From an uncultured Erysipelotrichaceae bacterium (GTDB lineage: Bacteria > Bacillota_I > Bacilli_A > RF39 > UBA660), in assembly GCA_902783915.1 (NCBI GenBank), contig CACZSX010000041.1:1-8538 (forward strand): a stretch of 8,538 nt of DNA, in the 5' to 3' direction. Each line of letters opens with the position of its first letter. Position 1 is the stretch's first letter. Made by a program: the position numbers and the translations under genes. This document shows, piece after piece, positions 7,301-8,538 of the stretch. The notes under the pieces were generated by a model. It saw only the letters and a list, made by a program, of their open reading frames with translations. It did not search any database and had not been told where the DNA came from.

Positions 7301-7454
7301 TTATTATAAAAGTTCTTAAAACACCTATTACAATACATCCGATAATTATTACTAATAACATTAATGTAAAAATAGTTAATAATTGTTTATCTGCTACTAT
7401 CTTTGATATTATTCTTTTTGACCTTTTAAAAAATTTCTTAAATTTATTTTTCAT
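4329..7454 (-). CDS. ponA: Bifunctional class A penicillin-binding protein (glycosyltransferase / transpeptidase)
   Basis: This enzyme polymerises lipid II into glycan and cross-links stem peptides at the outer face of the membrane. The 1041 residues run as follows. A basic N-terminus and two closely spaced membrane helices (about 25-46 and 48-66) come first. A cytoplasmic Lys/Glu/Asp linker (67-150) and a third membrane helix (about 152-178) follow. The GT51 domain has ATEDSRFYQHNG (catalytic Glu233), GGSTITMQVSKN (264-275), RKFTD (290-294; usually RKxxE) and KDQILEYYVN. The transpeptidase has SAAK (Ser507-Lys510), SRN (564-566) and KTS (691-693; usually KTG). Next come a fibronectin-III-like region (about 822-940) and an Ig-like DUF5011-type domain (about 944-1030). 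The start is fixed by GGAGGAA and a 4-nt ATGA overlap with recU. The extra N-terminal helices, the charged linker and both motif changes are unusual. Assignment to class A is secure, but the exact subfamily (PBP1a-like) is less so. Confidence 0.95.
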   Translation of the reverse strand: MKNKFKKFFKRSKRIISKIVADKQLLTIFTLMLLVIIIGCIVIGVLRTFIIIGSLILISFLIRFILKKKQEITTNKKKEDNKKKKKDGEEENEDEVEGEEKEEAKEDIKDEEHDEVKSDTISESSDNSIMIKKKKKAEKKKSHKKNDKKKVWNTIITIVLVLMLLGILLAFAFAGYVVISAPNFNPSNLYRKESSIMYDKDGNTIAKLGSEIRKTITYDQMPQVLVEAIIATEDSRFYQHNGVDLPRFTKAVIGQLLHKSGAGGGSTITMQVSKNAYTSGVRNGFEGIVRKFTDIYLAVFKLERNYTKDQILEYYVNIPGLGSNSFGVAEASETYFGKDVSELNLSEAALIAGLFQAPTAYNPYLHPEAAAERRAVVLNLMVRHGYITREEADMANAISVESLLGTKSYTNPYQNFIDVAIDEIYEKTGENPYNTPMKIYTTLDKEKQDYLNKVIEGEVYTWVNDTVQTGIAVTDVENGGIVAISGGRNTVAMGLNRATDLKNQLGSAAKPLFDYGPGVEYNNWSTYTPFIDEPWSYSSGGGAIKNWDSNFYGFLTLRRSLGLSRNIPALKAFQNVGNNKIYSFVTSLGITPEMEGGSVHEAHALGSFNGTNPLEVAAAYAAFANGGYYIKPYTVTKIVYMGTNQTKEYKPSKTKVMEDSSAYIITNSLIWAVDAGLSAGARIAGRQVAAKTSTTNFDDRTLRAFNLPYNAIKDYWVAGYTPKIAMAVWYGYDKITDGYNTTADNSRKDRLFNTVMKGMLSDSPKNFTIPKSIVAVQVETGTIPAMLPSDNTPKDMISTEYFKAGTEPTEISPRYLQLNNPNGLTVSTENKMATLSWKEVNMPAYYTESWMNSHIKDGMGDTAQNYIEYRKEEIEKLGEFGYDIYIVDSTGNEKLVTTTTDTTAKVDISKYTGDIKFIVKTAWSIDKTTQSSGSEYTVVEEKPLSIVSVSLRGDATMNLKVNDIFNDPLVTVLDNFKDVTSESDISYTITNSNKEMLSEVDTSTADTYTIKYKVVYNENTYEQTRIVIVKEVEQQEENSEQ

Positions 7455-8002
7455 ACTTCCTCCAAATAATATAATTCATCTATTACTTTTAAATAATCCA
7501 CTCTCGGAATATAAGACTCTTTTACTTTATGCCCATTTGTTTCAAAATAACTAATTGGTATTGAAGATTTCTTTTCATTATTTATATAGTTAATTAAATC
7601 CTTTGTTTCTAATAAATAAGTTGTATTATTAACATAAAATCTAACTAATACAAAAGAAATACCACCATGTTCATATACTCTTTTCAAATGTTCTATTTGA
7701 TGCTTATGAATGTTGTATAAAGAAAATGATTTGTTCTTTTTAACTTCTTTAGCATCAAAATCTATATATTTACCTTTATATATACCATTATAATCAGTAG
7801 TAGAAGGCATTTCATAAAAAGCCTCTGTAATAAGTGCAGAATTTTTTCTTGGATAAATAACCTTTGCAACTTTTATTGGAGTGGGTTTCTTATATATAAT
7901 ACCAATATTTTTATCTAAATAATATTTGTTAGTAATATTGATATCATTTTCTAAATCCATACCTCTATTTGCATAACTACTAAAAATATTGTTTTGGATC
8001 AT
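7451..8002 (-). CDS. recU: Holliday junction resolvase RecU
   Basis: RecU cuts Holliday junctions in low-GC Gram-positives, working with RuvAB and modulating RecA in recombinational repair and chromosome segregation. The 183-residue protein aligns clearly with B. subtilis RecU (206). It has SYANRGMDLENDIN (9-22), KKPTP (38-42), the core STTDYNGIYKG (67-77) with Asp70, then YIDFDAKE (79-86) supplying the (D/E)xK pair as Asp83 and Lys85, and the HQIEHLKRV and PRVDY blocks. Two differences from Bacillus stand out: the disordered N-terminal tail is about 20 residues shorter, and the catalytic acid before AxK is Asp rather than Glu. The start is supported by AAGGTGA (complement of 8007-8013). It is the first gene of a recU-ponA operon, the same order as the conserved recU-pbp operon of Bacilli. 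Confidence 0.95.
   Translation of the reverse strand: MIQNNIFSSYANRGMDLENDINITNKYYLDKNIGIIYKKPTPIKVAKVIYPRKNSALITEAFYEMPSTTDYNGIYKGKYIDFDAKEVKKNKSFSLYNIHKHQIEHLKRVYEHGGISFVLVRFYVNNTTYLLETKDLINYINNEKKSSIPISYFETNGHKVKESYIPRVDYLKVIDELYYLEEV
7457..7463 (-). promoter_or_regulatory. Ribosome binding site fixing the long ponA start
   Basis: Read on the minus strand this is GGAGGAA, three bases (GTA... in order AGT-type spacer) before the ATG at 7454-7452. It is the best Shine-Dalgarno match in the window apart from that of HU. It lies within the final recU codons and supports the full N-terminal extension of the penicillin-binding protein as real. Confidence 0.85.
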
Positions 8003-8053
8003 TCTATCACCTTAATTAATTATACTACAATGTGAATTTAATTACTACATATA

Positions 8054-8082
8054 AATATAACACAAAAGTGTTAGAATGTCGA
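8054..8082 (-). promoter_or_regulatory. Sigma-A promoter of recU-ponA
   Basis: On the minus strand, TCGACA (8082-8077, five of six) is followed by a 17-nt spacer and TATATT (8059-8054, five of six), with the TGn extension (TGT) directly before the -10. The predicted start near 8047 leaves a leader of about 45 nt. A second perfect TATAAT (8024-8019) has no visible -35 and lies almost on the ribosome site. Confidence 0.75.
8058..8073. promoter_or_regulatory. Operator-like dyad in the recU promoter spacer
   Basis: TAACAC-AAAA-GTGTTA is a perfect inverted repeat with six-base half-sites. It sits almost exactly between the -35 and -10 elements of the recU promoter, a position where a bound dimeric repressor would block RNA polymerase. 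The four-base gap resembles the geometry of LexA sites, but the half-site is not the Bacillus GAAC/GTTC, so the binding protein is unknown. Confidence 0.45.
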
Positions 8083-8104
8083 TGTTTGTAATATATTTAG
8101 AGAT

Positions 8105-8133
8105 TTTAAAAAAATAAAAAAATATGTGATATT
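8105..8133 (+). promoter_or_regulatory. Candidate promoter for the mini-ORF and holin-like gene
   Basis: TTTAAA (8105-8110, four of six) is followed by a 17-nt spacer and an extended -10, TGT-GATATT (8125-8133, five of six in the hexamer). The spacer is nearly all A. A start near 8140 would give a very short leader to the ribosome site GGTGAT (8142-8147). AT-richness makes chance matches likely. Confidence 0.35.
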
Positions 8134-8150
8134 ATATTTTTGGTGATAAT

Positions 8151-8240
8151 ATGGATTATACATTTTTATATGAGATAGTAAATGATATAGAAGAAGAAAT
8201 AAGAAACACTAAATTAAAATTATTTTTAATTAGAAAATAA
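8151..8240 (+). CDS. Hypothetical 29-residue mini-protein upstream of the holin-like gene
   Basis: A 29-codon reading frame starts MDYTFLYEIVND, continues through an acidic stretch (EEE, 14-16) and ends in a basic/hydrophobic tail (FLIRK), with a TAA stop at 8238-8240. A good ribosome site, GGTGAT (8142-8147), lies three bases before the ATG. It has the same form as those of the holin-like gene, recU and cca, which argues for translation. Residues 5-28 could form one amphipathic helix. It resembles no family I recognise. It lies 34 nt before the holin-like gene in the same direction, so it could be a leader peptide, a holin partner, or a remnant of a larger gene. Confidence 0.4.
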   Translation: MDYTFLYEIVNDIEEEIRNTKLKLFLIRK

Positions 8241-8274
8241 TTAATTTTAAATCATATAATTAGTAGGTGATTAT

Positions 8275-8508
8275 ATGATTATTACAATACAAATATTTTA
8301 TTTATCAGTAATTTTATTAATAATAGGGCAAGCTCTAAAATCATTTGAATTTATTAATAAAAAATTAATTATATTATATTTATTTATAATAGCATTTTCA
8401 TTAAATGTTATTTTTCATGGTATATCATTACAATCTTTATTTGAAGGAATAGTGGCAGTATCATTAGCAGTATTATATTATGATGTTATTAAACTTATAA
8501 AAAGTTGA
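8275..8508 (+). CDS. Small holin-like membrane protein (phage holin, Hol44-like)
   Basis: This 77-residue protein is almost entirely membrane-embedded. Helices lie at about 4-20, 29-47 and 54-72, separated by short polar turns (KSFEFINKK; HGISLQSLFEG), with a basic end (KLIKS). The length, the layout and the last segment, QSLFEGIVAVSLAVLYYDVIK, resemble phage holins of the Hol44 type, in which a similar GI-x-A-x-AV segment forms the last helix. Holins make membrane lesions that release a cell-wall hydrolase. The start is supported by AGGTGAT (8265-8271). No lysin or phage gene is visible before it, and the next gene lies outside the window. It may be a prophage edge, a domesticated holin, or an unrelated small membrane protein. 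The family call is a resemblance, not a proven match. Confidence 0.6.
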   Translation: MIITIQIFYLSVILLIIGQALKSFEFINKKLIILYLFIIAFSLNVIFHGISLQSLFEGIVAVSLAVLYYDVIKLIKS

Positions 8509-8532
8509 CAATTAAATAATTTATACTATAAT
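8505..8532 (+). promoter_or_regulatory. Consensus sigma-A promoter for a gene beyond the window
   Basis: TTGACA (8505-8510) and TATAAT (8527-8532) are both perfect matches, with a 16-nt spacer. The -35 box overlaps the TGA stop of the holin-like gene (8506-8508). No terminator separates them. The driven gene starts after 8538 and is not visible. Confidence 0.8.
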
Positions 8533-8538
8533 AATTTG

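Noticed and set aside
8003..8150. tRNA, small RNA or CRISPR repeat in the recU / mini-ORF interval
   Set aside because: There is no cloverleaf, no repeated unit and no GC-rich structure. The interval is explained by two divergent promoters and the dyad.
8211..8250. AT-only inverted repeat (AATTATTTT / AAAATAATT, seven-base loop) at the end of the mini-ORF
   Set aside because: The nine-base-pair stem contains no G-C pair and lacks a proper T-run. Such repeats are expected by chance in this composition, so it is not called as a terminator.

Overview
The window is strongly AT-rich and comes from a spore-forming, low-GC Bacillota (Firmicutes). The evidence for this is an almost full-length SpoIVA, the Bacilli/Clostridia-type primosome protein DnaD, a Gram-positive RecU resolvase and a class A penicillin-binding protein. 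Tryptophan is TGG throughout and TGA is used only as a stop (dnaD, nth, recU, holin gene), so the standard bacterial code applies despite the Mollicutes-like base composition. An uncultured gut-type Bacilli or Clostridia lineage is a reasonable guess, but the order cannot be fixed from this sequence.

Layout. (1) Positions 1-1545: spoIVA, the spore-coat basement ATPase, closed by an intrinsic terminator whose 5' arm lies inside the gene. (2) 1568-1949: the nucleoid protein HU, with a leader hairpin and its own terminator. (3) 1951-4330: a tight operon cca-dnaD-nth (CCA-adding enzyme, replication initiation, base-excision repair), with a 10-nt gap and then a 14-nt overlap. (4) 4302-8082, minus strand: recU-ponA, a Holliday-junction resolvase and a 1041-residue bifunctional penicillin-binding protein, joined by an ATGA overlap. 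This operon converges on nth through one shared, bidirectional terminator. (5) 8083-8538, plus strand: a divergent unit with a 29-codon mini-ORF and a 77-residue holin-like membrane protein, followed by a consensus sigma-A promoter that overlaps the holin stop codon and points out of the window.

The genes are mostly core housekeeping functions. spoIVA/HU, dnaD/nth and recU/ponA are also neighbours in Bacillus-type chromosomes, so this looks like a compacted version of that region. The jobs covered are replication initiation, DNA repair and recombination, cell-wall synthesis, tRNA end maturation and spore-coat assembly.

I found no clear new multi-gene system. The features most worth a second look are the architecture and altered motifs of the penicillin-binding protein, an operator-like dyad in the recU promoter, the mini-ORF/holin pair, and terminators built into the ends of coding sequences. 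There is no gene-free stretch longer than 300 bases.
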